In this document: positions 1 to 5,940 of the stretch, piece by piece
Layout of the letters: every line of letters starts with the position of its first letter
Numbering within the stretch: position 1 is the first letter of the stretch
Origin: Gemmatimonadota bacterium
Lineage (GTDB): Bacteria; Gemmatimonadota; Gemmatimonadetes; Longimicrobiales; Gaopeijiaceae
Length of the DNA: 8,354 bases
Reading direction: 5' to 3'
Assembly: GCA_016209995.1 (NCBI GenBank)
Contig: JACQVC010000213.1
Span: 1-8,354 of the forward strand
Translations under genes and position numbers: made by a program
The notes under the pieces: model-generated
What the model saw: the letters and a program-made list of their open reading frames with translations, nothing else
What the model was told of the DNA's origin: nothing
Database searches by the model: none

Positions 1-915
1 GGGCCCATCGTCGATCCTGGCCACGTAGCCGCTCGACTCCGTGCGGATCTCTCGCGTCTGCACCGCCGGGATGACGAGGTCGCCGCCCTTCGCCTGACAC
101 TCGATTCCCAGCCGCTCGAAAGCCAGGAGCGTCGAGTCCAGGTGCTCGAGGGGTGCATCTTCGACGACCAGCTCGCCGCCCGTCACAGCCTCGAGGCCGT
201 TAAACGAACCCGTCTCGATGTGATCGGATACGATCCGGAAGCAGGCACCCTGCAGCGAGCTGACTCCGACGATCTCGAGCGTGCCTTGCCCCACTCCGCC
301 GATCTGAGCGCCCATGGAGTTCAGGAGGCGGCAAAGATCCTGGACGTGCGGCTCCTGGGCCACGTTCCTCAGCCGGGTCCTCCCATCGGCGAGCACGGCG
401 GCCATGATTGCATTCTCGGTGGCCGTGACGGATGGCTCATCCAGGAAGATGTCGCGGCCGCGCAGGCGAGGCGCGACGAGCTCGAACGACTCGCCCTCTT
501 CGACCTCCGCGCCCAAACGACTGAGCGCCAGGAAGTGGCTATCGAGCCGACGCCGCCCGATGACGTCTCCCCCGGGCGGCGGCATGGATGCGCGGCCGAA
601 GCGCGCCAGCAGGGGTCCGGCCAGCAGAATGGACGCGCGGATCCGTTTTGCGAGTTCGGGGTTTACCTCACTGGATCGGACCGCCGTCGTGTCCACGCGC
701 ACCGAGGACGGTCCGGTCCACTCGACACTCGCCCCCAAGGACTGGAGGAGCTCGAGCTGCGTCTGAACATCTTCGATGCGCGGCATGTTCTCGAGCGTGA
801 CCGGTTCGCTGGCCAGCAGGGTGGCGGCCAGCGCCGGCAAAGCCGCGTTCTTGTTGCCCGCGGGACGTATGCGACCGCTGAGGGGTCGTCCTCCTTGCAC
901 GAGGAAGCTCGGCAT
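1..915 (-). CDS. murA: UDP-N-acetylglucosamine 1-carboxyvinyltransferase (MurA), Asp-type active site, 3' end cut by window edge
   Basis: MurA is a cytoplasmic enzyme that transfers enolpyruvate from PEP to UDP-GlcNAc, the first committed step of peptidoglycan synthesis. The window holds residues 1-305 of a protein family usually near 420-450 aa. Visible family motifs are GNKNAALPAL (Lys22 and Asn23, equivalent to the substrate-binding Lys22/Asn23 of E. coli), RIRASILLAGPL (92-102 region), PGGDVIGRRRLD (114-125), PSVTATENAIMAA (161-173), QEPHVQDLC (187-195) and DHIETGSF (231-238). The position of the catalytic Cys115 of E. coli is Asp117 here (codon at 565-567). This is the variant known from Mycobacterium and Chlamydia that does not react covalently with fosfomycin. 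The catalytic Asp305-equivalent and the C-terminal lobe lie beyond position 1. The start is the ATG at 913-915, chosen because the family N-terminus (LVQGGRPLSG) follows at once. No strong Shine-Dalgarno is visible. The gene is divergent from the downstream plus-strand pair. Confidence 0.94.
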   Translation of the reverse strand, partial: MPSFLVQGGRPLSGRIRPAGNKNAALPALAATLLASEPVTLENMPRIEDVQTQLELLQSLGASVEWTGPSSVRVDTTAVRSSEVNPELAKRIRASILLAGPLLARFGRASMPPPGGDVIGRRRLDSHFLALSRLGAEVEEGESFELVAPRLRGRDIFLDEPSVTATENAIMAAVLADGRTRLRNVAQEPHVQDLCRLLNSMGAQIGGVGQGTLEIVGVSSLQGACFRIVSDHIETGSFNGLEAVTGGELVVEDAPLEHLDSTLLAFERLGIECQAKGGDLVIPAVQTREIRTESSGYVARIDDGP

Positions 916-1013
916 GTCCGATAGAGTAGCCAGCGCAGGAGCGCTGCACCACGGGCCGCGGTGCGGCGCGCTAGATGCAAAGGCGCTTGACCTCCCTCGC
1001 AGGCGGGTCTAAC
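916..1013. other. Divergent intergenic region between murA and the DUF948-like gene
   Basis: This region of about 100 bases should carry the promoters for murA (leftward) and for the plus-strand pair (rightward). I can support only the rightward candidate promoter listed separately. I saw no convincing -35/-10 pair for murA. An in-frame ATG at 975 would extend the plus-strand gene into this region, but it has no Shine-Dalgarno sequence. Confidence 0.5.
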
Positions 1014-1015
1014 AT
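987..1015 (+). promoter_or_regulatory. Candidate sigma-70-type promoter for the DUF948-like / phospholipase pair
   Basis: TTGACC (987-992) matches 5 of 6 bases of the consensus -35. After a 17-base spacer, TAACAT (1010-1015) matches 4 of 6 bases of the -10. The expected transcription start would be near 1021-1023, on or next to an in-frame GTG at 1023. If the promoter is real, the ATGs at 975 and 1014 would lie outside or at the edge of the transcript. The call rests on sequence match alone. Confidence 0.4.
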
Positions 1016-1676
1016 GGCGGCCGTGTTGACCTCACAAAGCCCGAGCAGGTCGCTGTCCGTGGCGGGGGCCGGATTCCTGACGCAGTCGGTCGGGGGGGAC
1101 ACCGTCCTGGTTCAGCTCGGTCAGAGCGGCCTCCTCGGCGCGACTGCGGTCGCGATCATTGTCGCGTCGGTGGTCCTCGTCCTGCTTCTCGCCGCCCTCA
1201 TGGTCGCGCTCATCCAGACTCGCCGGCTCATTGGCACCGCGGACCAGCTCTCTCGCCGCCTCGGCGATCGCGCCGAACCGATCATGGAGCGCGGCCGCGC
1301 CATCGCGGAGAGCGTCGAGTTCATCGCGCGCTCGCTGCGCACCGACGTCGAGCGCGTCAGCGCCACGGTCGCCAACCTCAGCGACCGGCTCGACCGAGCT
1401 GCAGATGCGGTCGAGCAACGGGTCGAGGATTTCAACGCGTTGCTGCAGGTCATGCAAGGCGAGGCGGAGGACCTGTTCCTGGATACGGCCTCGACCGTAC
1501 GCGGTGTGCGTGCAGGTATGCGAACGTTGCGGCGGCGGGATACTGCCAAGAGCGATGGGCGGGACGACGAGAGCGCGGCGGGAGCAGAGCTGACAGACGG
1601 AGCCGACGATTCACAACACCCGGCGGTCGCCGGGCCCGTAGCGGAGGATCCGGAGCGTGTGCTGCCGGATCGGTAG
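1014..1676 (+). CDS. Membrane-anchored coiled-coil protein, DUF948-like
   Basis: With the ATG at 1014 the product is 220 aa. A non-conserved N-terminus of about 40 residues is followed by one clear transmembrane helix (TAVAIIVASVVLVLLLAALM, residues 44-63 from this start) and then about 100 residues of charged helix rich in Arg, Glu, Ala and Val. That helix has heptad-like spacing (ADQLSRRLGDRAEP, ERVSATVANLSDRLDRAADAVEQRV). The C-terminal tail is acidic and disordered (about residues 175-220). One N-terminal helix plus a long coiled coil is the architecture of DUF948/YtxH-like proteins, which lack an assigned reaction; I infer family membership from architecture and local sequence. The start is uncertain: ATG 975, GTG 1023 and GTG 1059 are in frame, and none has a strong Shine-Dalgarno. 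Its 3' end overlaps the next gene by 20 bases, so the two are probably co-transcribed. A scaffold or envelope role is only a guess. Confidence 0.7.
   Translation: MAAVLTSQSPSRSLSVAGAGFLTQSVGGDTVLVQLGQSGLLGATAVAIIVASVVLVLLLAALMVALIQTRRLIGTADQLSRRLGDRAEPIMERGRAIAESVEFIARSLRTDVERVSATVANLSDRLDRAADAVEQRVEDFNALLQVMQGEAEDLFLDTASTVRGVRAGMRTLRRRDTAKSDGRDDESAAGAELTDGADDSQHPAVAGPVAEDPERVLPDR
1643..1647 (+). promoter_or_regulatory. Shine-Dalgarno sequence that fixes the phospholipase start
   Basis: GGAGG lies 9 bases upstream of the GTG at 1657, inside the coding sequence of the preceding gene. It supports the GTG start over the internal ATG at residue 13. That ATG would remove the basic N-terminal part of the signal peptide. 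Confidence 0.7.
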
Positions 1677-2643
1677 ATCGCCTCTGTTGCTCATGGTCCT
1701 CGCGGTGCTGGCCGTCGTGCTCACACCCGACTCCGCCTGGGCGTGGGGACCGGGCGCCCACATTGCGATTGGGGAATCCGTCCTGAGCGCCCTGGCTCTG
1801 TTGCCGCCCGCCATCGCCGACATCCTGCGCGCCCACCGCGTCCGCTTTCTATACGGCTCCATTGCGGCGGACATCTCGTTTGCCAAGAAGTACGCTCCGG
1901 AGGGAAGGCACTGCCATCATTGGCACGTGGGCGAAGAAATCCGTGATACCGCCGACGAGGAGCCGCTTTTCGCCGTGGCGCTCGGCTACCTGGCTCATCT
2001 AGCTGCCGACACCATCGCTCACAACTTCTTCGTGCCCCGCCGCCTCCTGCTCACGCGTTCCACCAACGCCGTCGGCCATTCCTACTGGGAGCATCGCATG
2101 GATCTGTACCTCGGCGAGCGCTACCTGGGGCGCGCACGTGAGGTCACCATGTCGCACGATCACAGCGATGCGGACGCTCTGTTCGACCGTGTTCTCAGCC
2201 GCACGATTTTCAGCTTTCAGACCAACCGTCGCATTTTCCGCGGTATGATCCGGTTCCAGGACAACGAGGCATGGCAGCAGGTATTCGATCGCATCGTACA
2301 GGGCTCGCGTTGGACTCTCGCGAATCCGGTGGCTCGGCATTACATGGCGCTTTCCTTCGAGTACGTCATGGCCTACCTGATCGAGGGTCACGATTCGCCG
2401 GCCGGAGCGCTCGACCCTATTGGCGATCTGAACCTTCGCCTGGCCAAGAAAATTCGCCGGCTGGCACTGGCGGAGGGCGCGTGGAGACAGCCGCAGCTCC
2501 TGGAGCAGATGGCGGACGACTTCTTCCCCCTGCCGGACACGCCGCTTCGGTTTTGGCCTCAAGTGAGCGGATCCGAGCTGACGCTGGCGCTCCGTGGATC
2601 CGAGGAAGAGAAGTCGGACGAGCCACCGCCAGAAAGCGATTAG
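1657..2643 (+). CDS. Secreted zinc-dependent phospholipase C family protein
   Basis: The product is 328 aa. It starts at a GTG with a good Shine-Dalgarno and ends at TAG. Residues 1-29 form a signal peptide: basic start (R4, R7), hydrophobic core (LLLMVLAVLAVVL), and a SAWA cleavage site followed by Trp30. All metal-ligand positions of the Bacillus cereus phospholipase C family appear in order: Trp30 and His35 (WGPGAH), Asp72 (GSIAADIS), a His cluster at 85-90, His114/Asp118/His122 (HLAADTIAH), and His141/Glu145 (HSYWE). In B. cereus PLC the mature N-terminal Trp itself binds zinc, and the predicted cleavage would expose Trp30 in the same way. The likely activity is hydrolysis of phospholipids or another phosphoester in the periplasm or outside the cell; the substrate cannot be read from sequence. 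Residues 150-300 are helical and not family-diagnostic. The tail is acidic (EEEKSDEPPPESD). The gene overlaps the DUF948-like gene by 20 bases, which suggests translational coupling, and is convergent with gatB. Confidence 0.85.
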   Translation: MCCRIGRSPLLLMVLAVLAVVLTPDSAWAWGPGAHIAIGESVLSALALLPPAIADILRAHRVRFLYGSIAADISFAKKYAPEGRHCHHWHVGEEIRDTADEEPLFAVALGYLAHLAADTIAHNFFVPRRLLLTRSTNAVGHSYWEHRMDLYLGERYLGRAREVTMSHDHSDADALFDRVLSRTIFSFQTNRRIFRGMIRFQDNEAWQQVFDRIVQGSRWTLANPVARHYMALSFEYVMAYLIEGHDSPAGALDPIGDLNLRLAKKIRRLALAEGAWRQPQLLEQMADDFFPLPDTPLRFWPQVSGSELTLALRGSEEEKSDEPPPESD

Positions 2644-2672
2644 TGGTTGGTAGATATCCTTGGCGCCCTACG

Positions 2673-2691
2673 CGTGAAACGGTGTTTCCCG
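2673..2691. terminator. Weak hairpin between convergent genes, possible bidirectional terminator
   Basis: In the 66-base gap between the phospholipase stop and the gatB stop, GAAAC (2676-2680) and GTTTC (2684-2688) pair around a 3-base loop. After one mismatch, CG/CG pairs extend the stem outward. No T-run follows on either strand, so intrinsic termination is doubtful. It is the only hairpin I see in the gap. Confidence 0.3.
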
Positions 2692-2709
2692 GACCCAACG
2701 CTGCCGCGA

Positions 2710-4155
2710 TCATGCCAATCGCTCCCGCAACAGCTCCGTCACCTGGTGCGGGTCCGCTTTGCCGCGCGACTTGCGCATCACCTGACCCATGAAGTGCGCT
2801 AGCAGCTTGGCTTCACCCGCGCGGTAACGTTCGACCTCCCGCGGATTCTCGGCGAGCACGGCTTCGACCCACTCCGCGAGCTGTCCGGAATCGCGCACCT
2901 GGCTCAGACCGCCGGCCGTCACGATGTCGGATGCGCTGCGCCTGGTATCCAGCATCTTCTGGAACACGTCCCTCCCCACGCTGTGCGAGACGGTCCCGTC
3001 GGAGACCAGGCCTATCAGCTCGGCGAGCGCCGCGGCGCTGACGGGGAAATCCTCGCAATCGCGCAGCGCGAGCTTCCGGTCGTTCACGCTCTGCAGCACC
3101 GGACCCATCACCCAGTTGGAGGCCGCCTTCGCATCGGGTACCAGGCGGACGAGAGCCTCGTAGTAATCCGCAACCCAGCGGGACGCGGTGAGCACACCTG
3201 CGTCCAGGGCCGGCAGTCCGTAACGCTCGCGCAGGCGCTCGCGGCGCGCGTACGGAAGCTCCGGAAGCGCGATGCGCACCGCCTCGATCTGCTCCCGTGA
3301 CACTACCAGAGGCGGCAGGTCCGGGTCCGGGAAGTAGCGGTAGTCGTGGCTCTCCTCCTTCGAGCGCATGGGCCGGGCCTGCTGCCGCCCGGCATCCCAG
3401 AGCATAGTCTCGTGAACCACGGTTCCGCCCGCATCCAGGATCGCGCTCTGACGCTCGATCTCGAAGGCGAGCGCGTGCTCGACGCCCGAGAACGAGTTCA
3501 TGTTCTTGACCTCAGTCTTCACGCCCAGCTCCGACTCAGCGGGCTCGCGGATGGAGACGTTGGCGTCGACTCGCAGGCTTCCCTCTTCCATGTTACAGTC
3601 GCTCACCTCCGCGTACTCGAGCAGCTGCTTCAGCAGCTGGAGGTACGCGCGTGCCTGCGCGGGCGAGCGCAGATCCGGCTCGGATACGATTTCCGCCAGC
3701 GGAACGCCCGCTCGATTGAGGTCGACCGCCGTGGCACCGGCCAGCCGATCGTGCAGTGACTTACCGGCGTCTTCCTCCAGGTGAAGCCGCCGGATGCGAA
3801 CGCGCACGGGTCGGCCGCCGTCGTCCGCGGGCACGTCCAGGTGCCCGCCGGTGGCCAATGGCCGATCGAACTGGCTGATCTGGTATCCCTTGGGGAGATC
3901 GGGATAGAAGTAGTTCTTGCGCGAGAACAGGCTCACCTCGTGGATCGTGCAGTTGAGCGCGATCGCCGCGCGCAGGGCCAGGTTGACGGCGTCTCCGTTC
4001 ACGACCGGGAGCGCGCCGGGTAATCCCAGACACACCGGACACACGTTCGTATTCGGCGCGTCACCGAACCTGGCCAGGTCGCGGCAGAACATCTTGCGCG
4101 CCGTGCGCAGCTGGACGTGCACCTCGAGCCCGATGACCGCCTCGTAGGTTGCCAT
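2710..4155 (-). CDS. gatB: Asp-tRNA(Asn)/Glu-tRNA(Gln) amidotransferase subunit B
   Basis: GatB is the subunit of cytoplasmic GatCAB that binds and activates mischarged tRNA. It phosphorylates the Glu or Asp carried on tRNA so that ammonia from GatA can amidate it. The product is 481 aa, normal for the family. Visible motifs are YEAVIGLEVHVQL (4-16), NTNVCPVCLGLPGALPV (35-51), the signature DLNRAGVPLAEIVSEPDL (145-162), CNMEEGSLRVDANVSIR (187-203), EVKNMNS (215-221) and HDYRYFPDPDLPPL (270-283). From about residue 335 comes the helical YqeY-like tail domain that contacts tRNA, ending in RGKADP and TELL. The start is the ATG at 4153-4155, preceded by AGGAG with a 7-base spacer; the 33-residue upstream extension of the open frame overlaps gatA and lacks family similarity. 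It is the last gene of the pcrA-gatC-gatA-gatB run. A common Cys-x-Cys near residues 24-26 is Cys-Arg-Asp here. Confidence 0.97.
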   Translation of the reverse strand: MATYEAVIGLEVHVQLRTARKMFCRDLARFGDAPNTNVCPVCLGLPGALPVVNGDAVNLALRAAIALNCTIHEVSLFSRKNYFYPDLPKGYQISQFDRPLATGGHLDVPADDGGRPVRVRIRRLHLEEDAGKSLHDRLAGATAVDLNRAGVPLAEIVSEPDLRSPAQARAYLQLLKQLLEYAEVSDCNMEEGSLRVDANVSIREPAESELGVKTEVKNMNSFSGVEHALAFEIERQSAILDAGGTVVHETMLWDAGRQQARPMRSKEESHDYRYFPDPDLPPLVVSREQIEAVRIALPELPYARRERLRERYGLPALDAGVLTASRWVADYYEALVRLVPDAKAASNWVMGPVLQSVNDRKLALRDCEDFPVSAAALAELIGLVSDGTVSHSVGRDVFQKMLDTRRSASDIVTAGGLSQVRDSGQLAEWVEAVLAENPREVERYRAGEAKLLAHFMGQVMRKSRGKADPHQVTELLRERLA

Positions 4156-4168
4156 CGTCGCGCTCCTA
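4156..4168 (-). promoter_or_regulatory. Shine-Dalgarno for gatB fused to the gatA stop codon
   Basis: On the minus strand the gatA stop TAG (4168-4166) reads straight into AGGAG (4167-4163), 7 bases before the gatB ATG. A ribosome finishing gatA sits on the gatB initiation site, which implies translational coupling. Confidence 0.75.
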
Positions 4169-5617
4169 TCCCCTCGTCCGCAGCGCGCCCTCGAGTACCG
4201 TGGCCGCACGAACCATCGTCGCCTCGTCCCAACGCCTCGCCAGGATCTGTCCACCTACCGGCAGGCCGCCGATCGACCCGATGGGAAGGGAGATCGCCGG
4301 CAGGCCGGCCAGATTGGCCGTGACCGTGAAGATGTCCGACAAGTACATCTGCAGGGGATCGTCGATCTTCTCACCGATGCGGAACGCTACCGTCGGTGAT
4401 GTCGGTGTGAACACCACGTGGACGCCCGCGTCGAACACCCGCGCAAAATCCTGGGCGATCAGCGCGCGCACCTTCTGCGCGCGCCCGTAGAACGCTTCGT
4501 AGTAGCCGGCCGAGAGCACGTAGGTACCCAACATGATGCGGCGCTTGACCTCGCTGCCGAAACCGCGCGAGCGAACCATCTCGTAGAACTCGCCCGTCGA
4601 GCGGGCTTCGGCCGGCCGCGGCCCGTAGCGGACGCCATCGTATCTCGCCAGGTTACTCGACGCTTCGGCCGTGGCGATGATGTAATACGTAGGAACGGCG
4701 TACTCGGTGTGGGGCAACGAGACTCGCCGGACCTCGGCACCCGCCTCCTGCATTCGTGCCAGAGCCTCATCGCACAGCGCGCGCACGCCCGCATCCAATG
4801 AGTCGGGGAAATACTCGTCAGGCACGCCGACGACCATACCCTCTGCCGAGCCGCTGCTCGCCTTCAGCAAGTCCGGCACGTCGCTGCGCGCGCACGTGGA
4901 GTCCCGCGGGTCGGGACCGGCGATCACCTGGAGCAGAAGCGCCGCGTCGCGGACCGAGCGGCCGAACGTCCCGATCTGGTCCAGCGATGAGGCGAACGCG
5001 ACCAGCCCATAGCGGCTGACCCGACCGTAGGTCGGCTTGATCCCGACCACGCCGCAAAACGATGCGGGTTGTCGCACCGAGCCGCCGGTGTCCGAGCCCA
5101 GCGCGCCCGGAACCATGCCGGCGGCCACGGCCGCCGCGGAGCCGCCGGAGCTGCCTCCGGGCACACGCGTCGGATCCCTCGGGTTCCTGGTCGGCGCGAT
5201 AGCCGAATTCTCCGTCGAGGACCCCATCGCGAACTCGTCGAGGTTCGTCTTGCCGACCACAACGGCTCCCGCGTCCTTCAGCCGCTGGACGGTCGTCGCC
5301 TCGAACGGCGAGCAGTAGCCGTCGAGGATGCGCGAGCCGCATGTGGTGGGCAGCTCGAGCGTCGCCATGTTGTCCTTGATGGCCACGGGAACCCCGGCCA
5401 GCGGCCCGCTCAGTCGGTTCGCGGCCGCACGCTCGCCGGCGCGCGCGGCGGCCTTCTCGTCCACCCACAGGAACGGGTGGATGGGCGGAATGCGGGACCT
5501 ATCCTGGCGAATCGCCTCCAGCGACTCGGCGACGAACGTGGAAGGCTCCACGGCGCCTGAGGCCACGGACTCGGCCATCTCTCGGAGCGAAGGCCGATCC
5601 GCTGCTGCGGCCGTCAC
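4166..5617 (-). CDS. gatA: Asp-tRNA(Asn)/Glu-tRNA(Gln) amidotransferase subunit A (glutaminase)
   Basis: GatA is the amidase-signature subunit that releases ammonia from glutamine for transamidation of mischarged tRNA. The product is 483 aa, the usual family length. The Ser-cisSer-Lys triad is complete: Lys81 in VAIKDN, Ser156 in PGGSSGGSAA (153-162), and the nucleophile Ser180 in GSDTGGSVRQPA (174-185). These have the same spacing as Lys79/Ser154/Ser178 in S. aureus GatA. Other family segments are KTNLDEFAMGSSTENSA (123-139), GIKPTYGRVSRYGLVAFASSLDQIG (192-216) and the C-terminal NLAGLPAISLPIG (435-447). The start is the GTG at 5615-5617, which overlaps the gatC stop as GTGA and has GGAGG 4 bases upstream. 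This gives the expected N-terminus before SLREMAESVASG. The 4-base overlap with gatC and 10-base gap to gatB support equal expression of the three subunits. Confidence 0.97.
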   Translation of the reverse strand: MTAAAADRPSLREMAESVASGAVEPSTFVAESLEAIRQDRSRIPPIHPFLWVDEKAAARAGERAAANRLSGPLAGVPVAIKDNMATLELPTTCGSRILDGYCSPFEATTVQRLKDAGAVVVGKTNLDEFAMGSSTENSAIAPTRNPRDPTRVPGGSSGGSAAAVAAGMVPGALGSDTGGSVRQPASFCGVVGIKPTYGRVSRYGLVAFASSLDQIGTFGRSVRDAALLLQVIAGPDPRDSTCARSDVPDLLKASSGSAEGMVVGVPDEYFPDSLDAGVRALCDEALARMQEAGAEVRRVSLPHTEYAVPTYYIIATAEASSNLARYDGVRYGPRPAEARSTGEFYEMVRSRGFGSEVKRRIMLGTYVLSAGYYEAFYGRAQKVRALIAQDFARVFDAGVHVVFTPTSPTVAFRIGEKIDDPLQMYLSDIFTVTANLAGLPAISLPIGSIGGLPVGGQILARRWDEATMVRAATVLEGALRTRG

Positions 5618-5626
5618 ACGTCCTCC
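5614..5626 (-). promoter_or_regulatory. gatC stop / gatA start overlap with Shine-Dalgarno
   Basis: The minus strand reads GGAGG (5626-5622), four bases, then GTGA. The GTG starts gatA and the TGA ends gatC. The arrangement indicates re-initiation by the same ribosomes and decides the gatA start. Confidence 0.75.
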
Positions 5627-5928
5627 GGGTCGAGCCCCTCGACCGCAGGCAGGCGAGGCACCACGAAGAACCCGTCCCGCCAGCCGGGCGATAGTGCGCT
5701 CAGGGGCCTCTGCAGCGGATCTGGCAAAGCATCAGCGGCCTGAGCGGGAGCCGCCCACTCGGCCATGCCGCTCACGCCCTCGACGCCGGAAACATCCAGC
5801 CGCCCCAGCATCTCCATGTACTCGAGAATCGAGTTGAGCTGCGAGGTCATCTGCTCGGTTTCCGCCTCGGTCAACTGCAGCCTGGCGAGGGCTGCGATGT
5901 ACTCCACATCTCGACGCGTTACGGACAC
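5614..5928 (-). CDS. gatC: Asp-tRNA(Asn)/Glu-tRNA(Gln) amidotransferase subunit C
   Basis: GatC is the small subunit that wraps around GatA and GatB and stabilises the complex. The product is 104 aa; the family usually runs 90-105. Characteristic segments are DVEYIAALARLQLTEAE (7-23), the helix QLNSILEYMEMLGRLDVSGVE (30-50), the PL.ALSPGWRDGF stretch (72-87), and a C-terminal FFVVPRLPAVEG that matches the family ending of a hydrophobic VP motif. The middle (54-70, Ala/Pro-rich) is variable. The start is a GTG at 5926-5928, 6 bases after AGGGG. An upstream start would run into pcrA. It follows pcrA with a 9-base gap and overlaps gatA by 4 bases. Confidence 0.93.
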   Translation of the reverse strand: MSVTRRDVEYIAALARLQLTEAETEQMTSQLNSILEYMEMLGRLDVSGVEGVSGMAEWAAPAQAADALPDPLQRPLSALSPGWRDGFFVVPRLPAVEGLDPEDV

Positions 5929-5940
5929 TGGCTACCCCTA
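5929..5940 (-). promoter_or_regulatory. Shine-Dalgarno for gatC fused to the pcrA stop codon
   Basis: The pcrA stop TAG (5940-5938) overlaps AGGGG (5939-5935), which lies 6 bases before the gatC GTG. This is the same design as at the gatA/gatB junction, and it ties helicase translation to the amidotransferase genes. Confidence 0.65.

Noticed and set aside
142..924. Long open frame (260 codons) on the plus strand
   Set aside because: It lies antisense to murA, which has clear family motifs. The translation resembles no family, and long antisense frames are expected in GC-rich coding DNA.
2271..2792. Open frame of 173 codons on the plus strand spanning the phospholipase 3' end and the gap
   Set aside because: It is out of frame with the phospholipase gene, Arg/Pro/Gly-rich, runs into the convergent gatB, and shows no family similarity.
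4156..4254. 33-residue N-terminal extension of gatB
   Set aside because: It overlaps the end of gatA, is Arg-rich with no family similarity, and the ATG at 4155 has a good Shine-Dalgarno directly before the conserved GatB N-terminus.
4605..4630. GC-rich palindromic stretch (GGCCGGCC/GCGGCC) suggestive of a regulatory site
   Set aside because: It lies inside gatA coding for ordinary residues (GPRPAEARS), and such palindromes arise often in GC-rich DNA.
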